Below, piece by piece: positions 47,713 through 58,602 of a DNA stretch of 64,000 bases (the first letter of the stretch is position 1; the number at the start of each line of letters is the position of its first letter). A model generated the notes under the pieces. It did no database searches. It saw nothing but the letters and a program-made list of their open reading frames with translations, and had not been told where the DNA came from. The position numbers and the translations under genes were made by a program. The DNA comes from Hygrocybe punicea (taxonomy: Eukaryota > Basidiomycota > Agaricomycetes > Agaricales > Hygrophoraceae). Location: positions 62,001-126,000 of the forward strand of contig OY744472.1 in the NCBI GenBank assembly GCA_963556145.1, given 5' to 3'.

Positions 47713-48785
47713 GACTCGGCATCGACACCCACGGCCCTCCAAACGGGACAACGGCGACGACAACATCAACAATAGCGACCCCGAACATCACCACCACCAC
47801 CACCACCACCACCACCACCACAACGATGATGGCGGCGAGGACGAGGATGACAACGATGGCCACCACCACCACCACCACCCCGACAACGACAACGACACCC
47901 ACGGCCCTCCAAACGGGACGACAGCAACGACAACATCAACAATAGTGACCACAAACATCACTACCACCACCACCACCACCACCATCACCACAACGATGAC
48001 GGCGGCAAGGACAAGGATGAAAATGATGGCCACCACCACCACCACCACCCCAACAACGACAACGACACCCACAGCCCTCCAAATGGGACGACGGCAACAA
48101 CAACATCAACAATAGCGACCATGAACATCACTACCACCACCACCACCACCACCATCACCACCACAACCACAACAATGACCATCACAACCACGACCACAAT
48201 GACCACAACGACCACAACGACAACGACAACGACAACCGCGACCATGATGACGGCCACGGCCATCCCACCACCAACCCCCAACATACCTCGCGGATGCGCA
48301 CCGCCACGTCAATCGACGTCGGCGCTGCAACTGCGAGGTAACCGGGACTCCAAGGATGGCCGTGTTGGGCACCCACCACAACACCAGCAACAGGGCCGCC
48401 AATGCGCCAACACGTCCACAACCACCCACGCACCCAACAAAGCGGCCAACGCGTCTGCGCCTACCTGTGCTACCAACTTGAACATGCTGGGGCCGCCAAT
48501 GCCCCATTTTAGTTATTAAAATTTAATACATTAGTTGGTAGTTAGTATATTTACTTCGGTTTAGTATATTTACTTCGGTTCTGACCGGTTTCAACTGGTT
48601 TAGCAACCGGTTAATGTAAGGACCAGTTAAATCTGGTTAGAAGACAGCAACTGAACCGCAAGAGACCGGTTCTGAGCGGTTGAGTCCAGTTTGTGCCATC
48701 TTGTGGTGTTATGGCAACCAGTTCCGGTTGCGGTCTTTTGGAAATTTGTCAAAAAACCGGACCGGACCGGACTTTCAAACCCTAT
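47713..48785. mobile_element. hAT-like insertion with 8-bp duplication in the DUF6589 gene
   Basis: The octamer GAGTCAAT (47705-47712) recurs as GAGTCATT (48786-48793). Removing the insert rejoins VVDNDS and ASQSAVEE exactly in frame. The right end reads CGGACCGGACTTTCAAACCC, with several ACCGGTT motifs within 250 bp, as in hAT-type non-autonomous elements. The left end lacks the matching terminal repeat and consists of tandem repeats, so that end is truncated or rearranged. Confidence 0.65.
47726..48240. repeat. Three ~170-bp tandem units rich in CAC trinucleotides
   Basis: Units start at about 47726, 47895 and 48065 with ACACCCACGGCCCTCCAAA, then ACAACATCAACAATAGCGAC, a (CAC)n/(CCA)n run and AACGATGAYGGCGGCRAGGA. 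The last unit decays into ACCACAACG repeats up to ~48235. Poly-His, poly-Thr and poly-Val frames over it are artefacts. Confidence 0.8.
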
Positions 48786-49381
48786 GAGTCATTGTCAACA
48801 ACTTCCATCCAGAATTCTGTATCATCCTCATCTTCAAGATCTGTGTTGGTGCACTCTGCATGGTCTCCCATAAGATCGTGACTGGTCCTTCGTCTGACTT
48901 GCTTTGGATCAGCAGAGAGAAGTGTATTGATGGTCTTCCACAGATTAGGTGCTGTGTTCTCTATGTGCCGAGCCATCTCTTCCGGCCAGAAGTCATTTAT
49001 TTGGTCAACAGACGCACTGATAGCAGCAAAATGCCAACCCTGGCTAGCTTGAGTAAGATTCTGCATTGATCTAGCATGATCTTGATTGACAAGCACTAAG
49101 GCCCATTGCAAAACAGGATGACGCAGGCTGCAGAGCTCAGATAGTGTTGACAAGAACGTCGTGATGTTGTGGATGATGTCTTGCACCAAGGGATTATCAT
49201 TGAATTCTGGATCTTCAAGGATATAGTTAACGAATTCAGCAACAGTCGTCCTACTGCTTGATATAAACTGTAGAATTGCTGTGGCAGTCTGTGTGTTGAG
49301 CATGGTCAAGACAATAGCTTAGCGATACAAAATGGGTTATCTGTGTCTTCTATATCGGGAGGGATAAGCCTGTGGCACTTT

Positions 49382-49587
49382 GTTTACTTACGTTTTGTGC
49401 AAGCCGCTGCTGAGAGGGTCGAGGGAATAAGAGTTCTGACTTTAAAAATAATTTGATTCAGAGATGTAAGTTTCAGAATTTTCCTAGTGCACTTACTGAT
49501 ATCGGAAATCCAATCTATGGAAATTTCCTGGCCACTAGGATATTGTCCCTCACCCTCTCAGCAAGGCTTGGTACTAGTAGGAGCCTG
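49382..49587 (-). repeat. Right terminal inverted repeat of the RecQ/DUF6589 element
   Basis: Inverted counterpart of 42781-42985, with the inner CTTTGTTTACTTACGTTTTG and outer CCCTCACCCTCTCAGCAAGG blocks. Compared with the left end it carries a 6-bp extra ACTAGT-type segment near the tip. Confidence 0.75.
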
Positions 49588-49699
49588 GAAAAGACCTCAA
49601 AAGCGGATGTGTAGATCTACTGATGGAGCTCACAAAGGTCTTCGATTACAGCAACATTCAGAATTCAAGTTTGTGGCCCGCTACCCATCTGTTGTTGTA

Positions 49700-49963
49700 T
49701 TTAACTATCCTTCAATCGATGTCGAGGTCGATGATTTTTTCAAATTCGTCGTGTGGCAACTTGAAAGCAGTCCGTGATACTCTTTCAATTGCAAGTTCAC
49801 AGTCATGTCCACCCCACAGCACAAGACGTCGGATTTCAACTCCGGGGAAATGCTGGAACAACCTGAGTTTTGCTCGCATTTTCATCAGATTTCCTTCTAG
49901 ATATACCTCCTGGTGAATCTTGCAGTTTTGGCAGACTTCTACAGCATTCCACTTGCATTTCAC
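49700..49963 (-). CDS. Hypothetical ORF, C-terminal fragment
   Basis: About 85 codons open on the minus strand (CKIHQEVYLEGNLMKMRAKL, PGVEIRRLVLWGGHD, EKIIDLDID). Codon-level texture looks real and a stop follows near 49700, but no start or domain is recognised. It may be the tail of a gene separated from its body by the element at 42781-49587. Confidence 0.3.
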
Positions 49964-50182
49964 CTACATTTCTGCATCATTTCCTCGCCTGTAATGTATA
50001 GCCGAATTATTACTGCTTTCGCCAGTTGCGCCTGGCTTCTATTGCAGCTCATTTCCTGCCCACTCACGCCAAATTGATGATTAACATGAATGATGCATTT
50101 TGGAGCGCTCGAGGCTATCACAGACAGCCCAAGTATCATACCCTGAACCCACTCGGAACGTTGCCTTGAGCCTCTGCACTGG

Positions 50183-51048
50183 ATGTCCTCTTCCGATGCT
50201 GATCCAACGAGTAGCTCCGTTAGGCGGTCGATTTCATCGCTTTCAACAGCACCATCATCAGTGTTACCAGCTGCAGCATCTTCGGCTTCAAGGAAACCTA
50301 CGCCAGCAAAGGCGGCCGCATTCCTTGTGAAGCTTAATCAGCATGATGCGCAGTTAGAACAACTGGAAGGCGATATCGTCAAATTTGTCAAAGAGGACGT
50401 GTTATTAAAGCTCGAGCTTGATCCGTTAAAGAAAAAACTCACCCTGCACTCGAGACTTTTGGCAGATATCGAGACAAGGTTGCAGGAGCTTGAGAGGAAG
50501 GACGCTGAGCAGGCTGCTATTCGTGCTGAAGAAGAATTGGGAAGTGATGAGAGCGAGGATGGGGGAGATAGCGTGCAAAAAGTGACCGAAGATGAGCGTG
50601 CAAAAATGGAGGAAAGTTTGGCTGCATATCATGATACGAGTTTCAAAGTGAGTCAGTTTTGATATTCACCAGTGATTCTCACCTCGGGGCTTCTTGGCTT
50701 ATTGCTTGCAACTGAAAGGAATTGACACGATACGCATTTTCATACCAATGGGGTGTTGCCAAGCTGGTCCCAAAATCGCTGCCCTGGTTCCCTCAGAATC
50801 CTATCAAGTCGACTTGGCCTCGCATCACTGGAACAGAGCACGAGGTGTTGCGATTCAGGTGGGACGAGAGCTGGGACCATGACGACAATTATTACTCCAT
50901 CCGAATGATTGTTGGTTATATGAAGCATCACGGTGCACAGGTCGTCCCCTCAGCAGCATCAGCCTTGAGGCAGATCAGTGACGAAGATCATCAGCAGCGT
51001 GTGGTCGACAAGTTCCTCAGCCTACAAAAGGGTCTACGCCTCCAGTAG
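50183..51048 (+). CDS. Hypothetical coiled-coil protein, two exons
   Basis: Exon 1 (50183-50646) encodes a Ser/Ala/Pro-rich start and a long heptad-like helix (KLNQHDAQLEQLEGDIVKF through LLADIETRLQELERKD), then an acidic stretch (EELGSDESEDGGD). A 71-nt intron (gtgagt..aaag) leads to exon 2 (50718-51048) with YAFSYQWGVAKLVPKSLPW and DNYYSIRMIVGYMKHHG. Total ~265 residues. No known domain. It may be the N-terminal part of a longer protein, since it ends shortly before a truncated transposase. Confidence 0.5.
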
Positions 51049-51109
51049 AATGAGGTCATCCTGAAAGAATTCCAAACCTGTTGTGTAAAGGCGTAAATGT
51101 CAGTTCCAG

Positions 51110-52313
51110 AAAAGCTGAAAAAGCAACACAGTTGACCAGTCAATATTCAGTGAGAGTTGCAAACCAAATCGACGAGAAGATAACTTGACAGGTTCTTCAC
51201 CAGCTGTAATGTGTACATCGCGAACTGTATGTTGATTGCCGATTTGTCGAACAGTTTTTGTTTCTGATCGATACCACATCTCCGCATCGGGCATATCTTC
51301 CATAACGTATTCATCATCGTTGTTGCATCCTGGCTGATGGCCAGGCCTTTTTTCGACAAGTTTGGCAAATCCTGGCCGCATAAACATTCATCGGAGGCTT
51401 GCAATGATGGAAACCTGTGGGTTGATAAGGTTGGCAATGCGCTTGCCTTTTTTCAAGGTGTAGATCTTCCCCGTGCAGTTCGGTAGTCGACAATCTGGTA
51501 CTTCGAGGTCTTGCATCTCGGCATTTGTGTGATGCTTCCAACAGAGTGGGCAAATAGCATACTGCTCAATCCAGATGTCGGGATCAATACCCAAGCGCCG
51601 TTTTGCACTTTGAAGCGTCCGGACAGGCCGTGGGTGTATGGGAAGTTTCCCGGCAATCAAGAGAATGTCAAGTGTATTGTTGAGCTGATCTGTCGCCTGG
51701 TCCCAAGTAAGTTTTCCGAAGACATTGCCCATTACAGCCTGAAGATAAGCCATCCGAATATACGACTCTTCCTCCATGGCTGGAATGCGAACAGGCTGAT
51801 CCTCTAGATGATCCCGGTCAATCCCAGGATCAGGAATAGGAGGGGGGTGAACTGCAATGAAGTTCTCAAGAGGGCCCGCTGGCGGAAGCACTGGAAGTGG
51901 TGCAGGTGCAGGTGCTTGTGGTTGGTCATCGTCCAAGTCAGGGTCCGAGTCAAGGCTGTCAAATGCATCGAAGTAAAGGCCGTTGTCGTCATCATTGTCA
52001 AAAGCCACTAGTTGGTTGCCGGGTTGTATATCTAGCATGTCCGGGGGCCCAAGCTGATCATCTAAAGAAGGTCGCCATTGAAGGCCATCGGTTGGTGGCC
52101 AGCTTGAAAATCTGGCACATCTGGAAGCACAGGCTGATCATCGTCTGCATGAGAGGCTCCAAGTGGCCGGAGGAGAACTGGCACTGGATCGGGTGGGTAT
52201 TTCTTCCGGTGTCTGCCTGCAAGCTGCCTAGTCTGATAGATATATCCTTCCGGAGCCTTAGAGCATCTGTTACAGACACAAGCCACACGAATAGCAGCAG
52301 CAGAGGGCGCCAT
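51110..52313 (-). pseudogene. 5' fragment of a Tnp2-type (CACTA-like) transposase
   Basis: The minus-strand reading starts at about 52313 with CVCNRCSKAPEG, a Cys-type knuckle used at the start of such proteins, and continues after a short intron (near 52062-52040) with an acidic Pro-rich region. Next comes YAICPLCWKHHTNAEMQDL with CRLPNCTGKIY, a second Cys cluster, then NPQVSIIASLR, MFMRPGFAKLVEKRP and DMPDAEMW. It stops after LQLSLNIDWSTV at about 51110, where the family normally continues for several hundred residues including the catalytic Tnp2 core. The copy is therefore truncated and cannot be active. Confidence 0.6.
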
Positions 52314-52931
52314 TTCAGTTCAGACGTTGACAATGCAATTGCCAGGTAGCAATGCAGTGGGCTCTGGGTCGAGACGCCTTATAATTAAGCTTAAGTACTT
52401 GGCGGGCGCGCGTGCAATTGTCCATGCGCACAAGCAGTAGCGCGTTATACTAGTGGGACATGTGCTGAGAAGGAAATGACAGAGAAACACAAGTATATTT
52501 GAGAAATACAGGGATTCCGCTACCAGTGAAATTCATACAGGGAAATGCCATAAAAATGTAAGAGAAATCTGAGAATGTCTGAAAATAAGCCGGAGGACAA
52601 ATCTGTGGTTTTGTGCTGTGCCCTTGAAGCCCAGTCTATTAGTGTTCCGGGAATTAGCCCGGGTAAATTTACTTGGGCAAATTTACCTTGGTAAATTTAC
52701 TTGGGCAAATTTACCTTGGTAAATTTACGCTAATTTGCTGGTGAATTTCAAAGGGCCTGAAAACTCCATGTGAATTTGGGTGAATTTGGGGGGGCTCCGG
52801 ATAGTTGGAGGGGGCAAGCAAAGCTCAGGCTGTACCTCTGTTATATATAGGATATATATATAGTACGACTAGGAGTGACGACTACAAATGAAAATGGGGG
52901 CTAGGGGCTTGAATTTCAAACACAATCTACC
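52314..52931. other. Spacer with candidate left end of the hAT element
   Basis: No gene. At 52660-52735 the motif GGTAAATTTACTTGGGCAAA / TTTACCTTGGTAAATTTAC recurs; it resembles an inverted copy at about 56233-56245 (GTAAATTTACCC) after the hAT transposase. No matching 8-bp duplication was found. Confidence 0.45.
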
Positions 52932-55900
52932 ATGGATAGCGCTGCAAAGAAAGATATCACTCAGCTTCGCTTATACCTCAATAGCATCTCCAACAGCATC
53001 CCAGTACCCGAGCCAGGACAATCCAAATACAACTTCCAGCATTTTGCCCCAGACCTGGAATGGGTGGAAGATATTGGCGAAGAAGGTGCTGTCAACAGGG
53101 AGCTTGAAATCCGCCTTGGATCTCGTAAAACTGGCCTACAATTGAAGGAGAGAGGACCCACCATTTCTTCACTTCCAGATGTTCTAGAGAAGTACCTCAC
53201 TCGATATCCAGACTCGACTCTCATCAGGAAGTGGCTTTCCGATGTTCTTGAATCAGCTGCTTCGGTTTTTGTACCTGGCCAAGAAGAGGTACGATAAGAG
53301 AACAACACTGAAGCAAGTACCCACCTTTATTGTTTAGCTGGTTGCCAAAACCAACAGAAGCAGCGCTGGTGCCTCTAATACTGCAAAAAAGGCATGTCCT
53401 AGCACAACAAAAGGGAAGCAGAAGAAAGTCGATACCAAAGTTCTGGCAGACTTACACGACTCCGATTTTCCAACATGCGATGAGTCTGATGACAACCGAA
53501 AAGGCGGAGCAAGGATGCACGAGTTGCTCCTGGAGATATCGAGGCCTTATATGAAAGAGACCGACAGCGGGAAGCCAAAGAAACGTGTGTGCTGCCTTGG
53601 GAGCAAAGGATGTCATACAACATGGAAATGGCCTCGTGCACGTCAACGGATCTTCAAACATGCGAAGGACTGCAAGTATTTGCCCAATAGCTTGCACCGT
53701 AGGGTCTGCAATGAAATGGCGAAGAATGCAGCAGGCCCAGAAGCCCAGATTATAGGAACTGATTCCGAGTCAGGAGCCGAAGGCCATGGAACCAAGAGGG
53801 CCAGGACAGAGCCTGCCATTGCGGCTACCTCAAAATCAGGCACAACGTTCAAGCCCTTCTTTAGAGAAGGCAAGAAGGCTTTGCAAAATAACGCTGACCA
53901 CGCACTGTTGCTCCTCATCACCTGCTGCGGTGTTCCACCTAATGTTGTCAGCTCAAAAGAGTTCAGGAACTTTGTTTCTGTCCTCAACCCAGATTATCAC
54001 TCTCCCAGTGAATCGACTCTCTCCAATCGACTCATTCCTGATGAAGCGGCAAACATAGATCGAGCCACGATATCCTATCTGAAAACTTGTCGCGACCTCA
54101 CCATCACATTTGATGGAGGAAAACTACGAAGGGCAAAGGGCCTGTATTCAGTACATATTACAACTGCCGAGCGCCGCACCTTTTGTATGACCCTGGACAA
54201 TGCCTCGCGCCTAAGTCACACAGGAAATTATGTGGCAGAATTGCTGAGCGAGTATATCAATGCAATAGGGCCGTACAATTTCTCGGGGAGCTGTTCTGAC
54301 AACACAGGGAATACTTCAAAAGGTCGACGGCTCACATCTGAAGTGTTTCGACACATTCTCAACCTGCAGGATGCGCCCCATGAGCTTGACCTGACAATAG
54401 AGAATATATGCTCTTTACCATATTTCAAACCGGTAGGTTCTACAGAACTGGAACTTGGTCACTGGCCTGACAGTGTGAACACCACAGATAACCGTCACAC
54501 TTCGAGGGATCATGGCTCACCTGAACAAGGCTACATTTGCTATGGAGCAATTCGAGCATCAGCGGAAGAAGATGGGCATAGGGCGTGGGTTGGAAGCAGT
54601 AGGTGACACACGATTTGGGACTATGTATTGGGTCGGCAAATCTGTATTACGTGGGATGCCAGCACTGAAGGTAATAATCGAAGACAAAGTCCTGCAACTC
54701 AAGATTCCTGTGAGTACGCATGTTTCAAATATGCAACAACTGTAATGACAATAACCTAGGGTCTAGCTCACTCAACTGAGGCGTTACAAGTGGAATTGGA
54801 TCTCACCAAGCTAATGGAGATTATTGGACCATTTGCGAAGTCAATTAAGTGTCTCGAGTCTGCCCATTCCACTGCAGCCGATGTTTTTCTCTTTTGGATT
54901 GCCATTATGGCCCAGCTTGACCAAGTTTTTCGTGAAGCCAAGATTCATCTACCACCTGACGTGAAAGATCAGATTCGAGCCATCACCAACCGCAGATTCA
55001 ACGGGATGATCAACCATGGACCGACCGACATTTATATAGCAGGATTTTTCCTTGATCCACGTATGTCTTGTGCTCAGTTTGCATGCCTGCGATCTCATTT
55101 GTTTCACAGGCTACCGGCAGTCTCCAATATATCAAGACGGTGGTGTCAACCCAATGAGTATTCCTCCAATCGCAATTGGCCGAAGCAATGGCCATTTTGC
55201 AATAAAGAAGAAGACACAGGAGGATGTGATGAAGCGGGTGGGGCTTTGTCTCCAGAAGATGCTCCGGAACGAGTATGGGGATGCGTATGATGGGGATTTG
55301 TCTAAAAAGAAGCCTCAGGAAATCATGGCTATGAGGAATCCCCGGATAGCTCACCTCACACCGGCACAGGCATTACAGAGTCTGAAAAGAGCACTCAAGC
55401 TTTATTCTGCCAATGAAGAACCATTTGACCGGTCACTGTATCCTGATGAAACAGTGCAACAATGGTGGCTTGCCTTGCAGCGCAAAAACGATGCTGTGGT
55501 GCTGGGGGTATAATCAAATTCTTACCAACTTGACGGCATTCTCACCACTTCAAATACAGGCTCTTGCCATCAAAATCTATTCTGTCGCTGTCACCTCAAT
55601 GGAAGACGAACGTACAATGTCAGTTGTGACATGGCTCAACAGCCCCAGACGCAGCAAGCAGCTTATATCCACCGTGCAAGATCATGTCAAGATCCGCAAA
55701 TGGCATCGCTATGACCCTAAGGTATGAAAGTTTGCTACAGAACATGCAGGGATTAATTGGTATGAATTTGCATCTAGAAATCCGCTCCAAAGCCTGCCCC
55801 GACTATCAAGTGGCGTGATATGGAGGAGACATTACTTGGCAAACGCAAGAGGGACGAAAAAACGGTACCAGATCCTCGGTATCTATCCAATAAGCATGAA

Positions 55901-56140
55901 GCTGAGGACGATATCAATCGTGATGGCCTTGGTGACGATGAACCCCCACTTGATCTCACAGGTGTCAATGGCACCGCTTTTGCAATACCTCAAGATTTCG
56001 ATATCCAATCTCCAGTATTGCTTGATATCCTTTCAGACAAACCTCAGGTTGCTATGAAACCCAACAATGTCACCGATTTGGCATTACCCGCTCTTGACAA
56101 CACTACTACACCAAAAGAGTCGGAGTGGGATACGTGGTAA
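52932..56140 (+). CDS. hAT-family transposase, apparently intact
   Basis: Multi-exon gene starting ATGGATAGCGCTGCAAAG. Splicing at 53286-53333, ~54433-54485, ~54712-54761, 55064-55109 and ~55508-55559, plus one near 55720-55780, keeps an open frame to 56140. A BED-type zinc finger is seen in exon 2 (CCLGSKGCHTTWKW, with FKHAKDC). The RNase H-like core shows LTITFDGGKL (first Asp) and GSCSDNTGNTSKG (second Asp). The C-terminal dimerisation region is marked by VQQWWLALQ and SVAVTSMEDERTMS. hAT enzymes cut and paste DNA with 8-bp duplications. The nearby hAT-type elements at 38850 and 47713 have different ends, so this enzyme is not shown to move them. The tail after 55790 is acidic and unnamed. 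Confidence 0.75.
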
Positions 56141-56237
56141 AGTAAAGTACTAGTACAACGGAAGTCCCTACCAAACATGCCGGTAAATTAGCTGTCATTT
56201 ACCTAGGTGAATTTGGTCAGATTCAGTCGTGAAGTAA

Positions 56238-57188
56238 ATTTACCCAGTGAAATTCAACTCAGACCTGCTTCCCAGAACACTACAGTCTATTGCCTCCTAC
56301 TGCATCTCTGATCCTGGATGCTCAGACATCCAGGTCGGTCAGATCGAACATCGTATCAACCTGGTGTCGAGGTGGAATATCAAGGAGGGGGATCGTGTCC
56401 TCGAGCTCGGCTGCGGTCAAGGCGATTGCACCGCGGCATTGGCAGCAGCTGTCGGTGACAATGGAAGCATAACAGCGGTCGACCCCGCATCTCCTGATTA
56501 TGGCGAGTTTCCCTCCACATCTAATTCTAAATCCCCTGAATGTGTAGATGTAGGTGCTCCTTGGACCCTCGCGCAAGCGCACGCATACATGAAGACATCC
56601 CCGATTGGCCACCGTGTAACGTTCCATCAGGCTGATACTCGCGACTTCCTCGCCTCGACAGATACGTATTATGACGTCGCAGTCTTAGCGCATTGCATCT
56701 GGTACTTTTCCTCCCCATCTGTCGTCCTCGATACCCTCCAAGCCCTCTCTTCTCGAGCCAAACGGGTCTGCCTCGCCGAATATGCACTGGCTGTCACTGA
56801 TCCCACCTCAGTGCCCCACATCATGGCAGCACTCGCGCACGCCTCTCTCGAGTGTCGCAAGCCCCAATCGACATCGAACGTTCGCACCGTACTCAGTCCC
56901 TTGCGGATCAAAAACTTGATAGAAGATATCGGGCTCATCATCGTCGATGAAGGCATGCTCAAGGCACCAGTGAAGATGTTTGATGGTAAATGGGAAGTAG
57001 CAGCCATGCTCGGAGAAGGGTTCAGGAAGGAATTGGAAGTTGTGCAAAATGAGAGAGAAAGGGCGGTCGTTGAAGCATTGATAGATGCCACTCGCTCTGG
57101 CAAGGAGAACCTCATGCAAGCCGATCTGAAAGTCACTACGATGGATATTTGGTATGGAGTTGTCATGAATCCGAGACCTGCACCTTGA
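56238..57188 (+). CDS. SAM-dependent methyltransferase, 5' end missing or unresolved
   Basis: About 315 residues of a class I Rossmann methyltransferase: VLELGCGQGDCT (motif I, SAM binding), ITAVDPASPDYG (motif II Asp region), FHQADTRDFLAS, then AVLAHCIWYFSSP (post-motif) and RVCLAEYALAV. The C-terminal half contains SPLRIKNLIEDIGLIIVDEG. Similar small-molecule methyltransferases occur as single fungal genes; the substrate is unknown. The frame is open from 56238 but the first codon position available near the front is GTG (56247), and the next ATG is deep inside the fold (56589). The candidate right end of the hAT element stops at 56245, so the start exon may have been lost or separated. Confidence 0.7.
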   Translation: MYPVKFNSDLLPRTLQSIASYCISDPGCSDIQVGQIEHRINLVSRWNIKEGDRVLELGCGQGDCTAALAAAVGDNGSITAVDPASPDYGEFPSTSNSKSPECVDVGAPWTLAQAHAYMKTSPIGHRVTFHQADTRDFLASTDTYYDVAVLAHCIWYFSSPSVVLDTLQALSSRAKRVCLAEYALAVTDPTSVPHIMAALAHASLECRKPQSTSNVRTVLSPLRIKNLIEDIGLIIVDEGMLKAPVKMFDGKWEVAAMLGEGFRKELEVVQNERERAVVEALIDATRSGKENLMQADLKVTTMDIWYGVVMNPRPAP

Positions 57189-58602
57189 CGGACGGCGCAG
57201 AGAATTTGCTATCTCCAGTTTGTATTACTCCTAACCCATGCACGAGTAACCTGCCCTTGTGTTGATTTTCGAAGAACTCAAGGAACTCAAAATCAATAGA
57301 TTTCATCAAGACTGTAAGGGTCCACCAAGAAACTAGGAGGTCGTTAACTTGCAAATTAACTAATAACTGACACCCTTTTTAAGTTTCCACGTCTTCATAG
57401 TAATAGCAAAGAGGGTAAACAAAATGATCAAACACCTGTGAACAAAGGAAACTAAGACCATGGCAAAAAAAAAAACTGGGGATACATACCTATATGGAAA
57501 TGACCATTTGCTATGACCGTAAATCCGGTTTTGCTGATGCTGGCGTCCACTATCAAGGAAGCAATCGTCCACAATGAAAATTCCCGCAGAAGTGAAGAGG
57601 GCTGGGCCGGCCGGTGCATACCCTCGCACACCCACCAGTGCCTGGCCCTGCGTCAAGGGCAGTGGGGGAAGCCAAATGGTGAGATGCATCGGACGATAGT
57701 ATTTCGTACCCCAAGGTTCTTATGGCCAGGCCATAAACTCCTGGCATATCTGGTCGCGCCGTCATGTGGTCCCAGAGGTAAGACGAGAGCTGCACTCTTG
57801 GACTTATGATAGGTTTCGGCTCGACGCAGCCAATAATTCGATGCCAAGGTACACCTCCGTAGACCGTCGAGCTATCCTTGCATAACGGATAAAGAATCTG
57901 CGGACCTTCCACCATGAGAATGTCTGGTTTTGTCTGTACGCCATTTTGTGGACGAGCGGGTTGGTGCATTTTTATGATGGTCGATGAAAAGGATTGGGTT
58001 CTCTGGTCGCGCCGCGGGTTCCAATGACGCTAAAGTCACAAAATGATCAGAAGGCGGGTTCGCTAAGGAAGTAGAAGACTGACAAGATATGCCCTCGCTG
58101 ATAAAACTCAACAATTCGCATAACGCAGGATACATCTCAATCTCACATCCTCGCTTGCTTGCACGGATCGTTGCAACCAACTTGTTGCACTTGTCGCTCT
58201 CCCACGCGTGGAAAGATTGTATTCGAGAGATGGTCTTGAGTGAAATTATGACCGATGGACTTATCAGTCGCTTCTGGGAGATTTCTAATGGAGATTTTCC
58301 GTTGTTTGACTGGTGAGGATTGGCTATCGATGATTTGGGTTTCAATGGCGGTCAACTGGCTCTCGAAGAGGATCCTGAAACTTGTGGTGTTTGTGAGATG
58401 GGGGTTTGGGCCATTCGATAATGAGCAATCGTGTGTACGAGAAATCGAACGCGTAATATTACACCACAAATCGTTAATAAACTGGTTTACATTTGGCTAA
58501 TGGCCACACACTTACGAGTCAAACTGTGCTCTTAGAAGAACATTCTTCGAAACCTTTACTCAACACTGCTACATCATTCTGGATTATGAGATCCATCCGC
58601 AA
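57189..58602. other. Intergenic, one weak ORF
   Basis: No recognised gene. A minus-strand frame at 57872-58345 (~157 codons, Ser/Ile-rich, no domain) and one at 57553-57969 are open, but with no supporting features. A tract of nine A bases lies at about 57465-57474. Confidence 0.35.

Larger units (their letters stand above)
45552..49303 (-). pseudogene. DUF6589 protein, split by a hAT-like insertion
   Basis: Starts at ATG 49303 (MLNTQTATAILQFI). The N-terminal ~170 residues are helical and end in WMEVVDNDS, where the insertion cuts. The frame resumes beyond 47704 with ASQSAVEEKDPRVKTKQQRK. Later blocks fit the DUF6589 family of basidiomycetes: LLVAYTYDNFDINFKTNVP, HLTSRTLTYLEHGV, IDLPDFINKIPVV-like segments (47170-46256), and a C-terminal TPPNMQKTFQVLGTYM...GRKASYIVPDALNKG ending in an acidic tail at 45552. 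Several introns are needed (near 47580, 47200, 46250, 45830). The family's function is unknown; its acidic residues and abundance in mobile DNA make a transposase-like role conceivable. The reading is intact apart from the insertion. Confidence 0.7.
42781..49587. mobile_element. 6.8-kb element carrying RecQ-like helicase and DUF6589 genes
   Basis: Terminal inverted repeats of ~205 bp (42781-42985 and 49382-49587) begin CAGGCTCCTAC, continue with CAAGCCTTGCTRAGAGGGTG and AATATCCTAGTGGCC-like blocks, and end inwardly with GCAGCGGCTTGCACAAAACG and TAAGTAAACAAAG. Flanks share AAAAGACC (42773-42780 and 49589-49596), an 8-9-bp target duplication. The two genes converge, each starting ~285-310 bp from its own end. 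An 8-bp duplication recalls the hAT and KDZ groups, but neither transposase type is present; DUF6589 is the only candidate. A younger hAT-like insertion sits at 47713-48785. Confidence 0.8.

Noticed and set aside
47633..48519. Long His-, Thr- and Val-rich ORFs
   Set aside because: All are translations of CAC/CCA repeats in different frames inside a hAT-like insertion.
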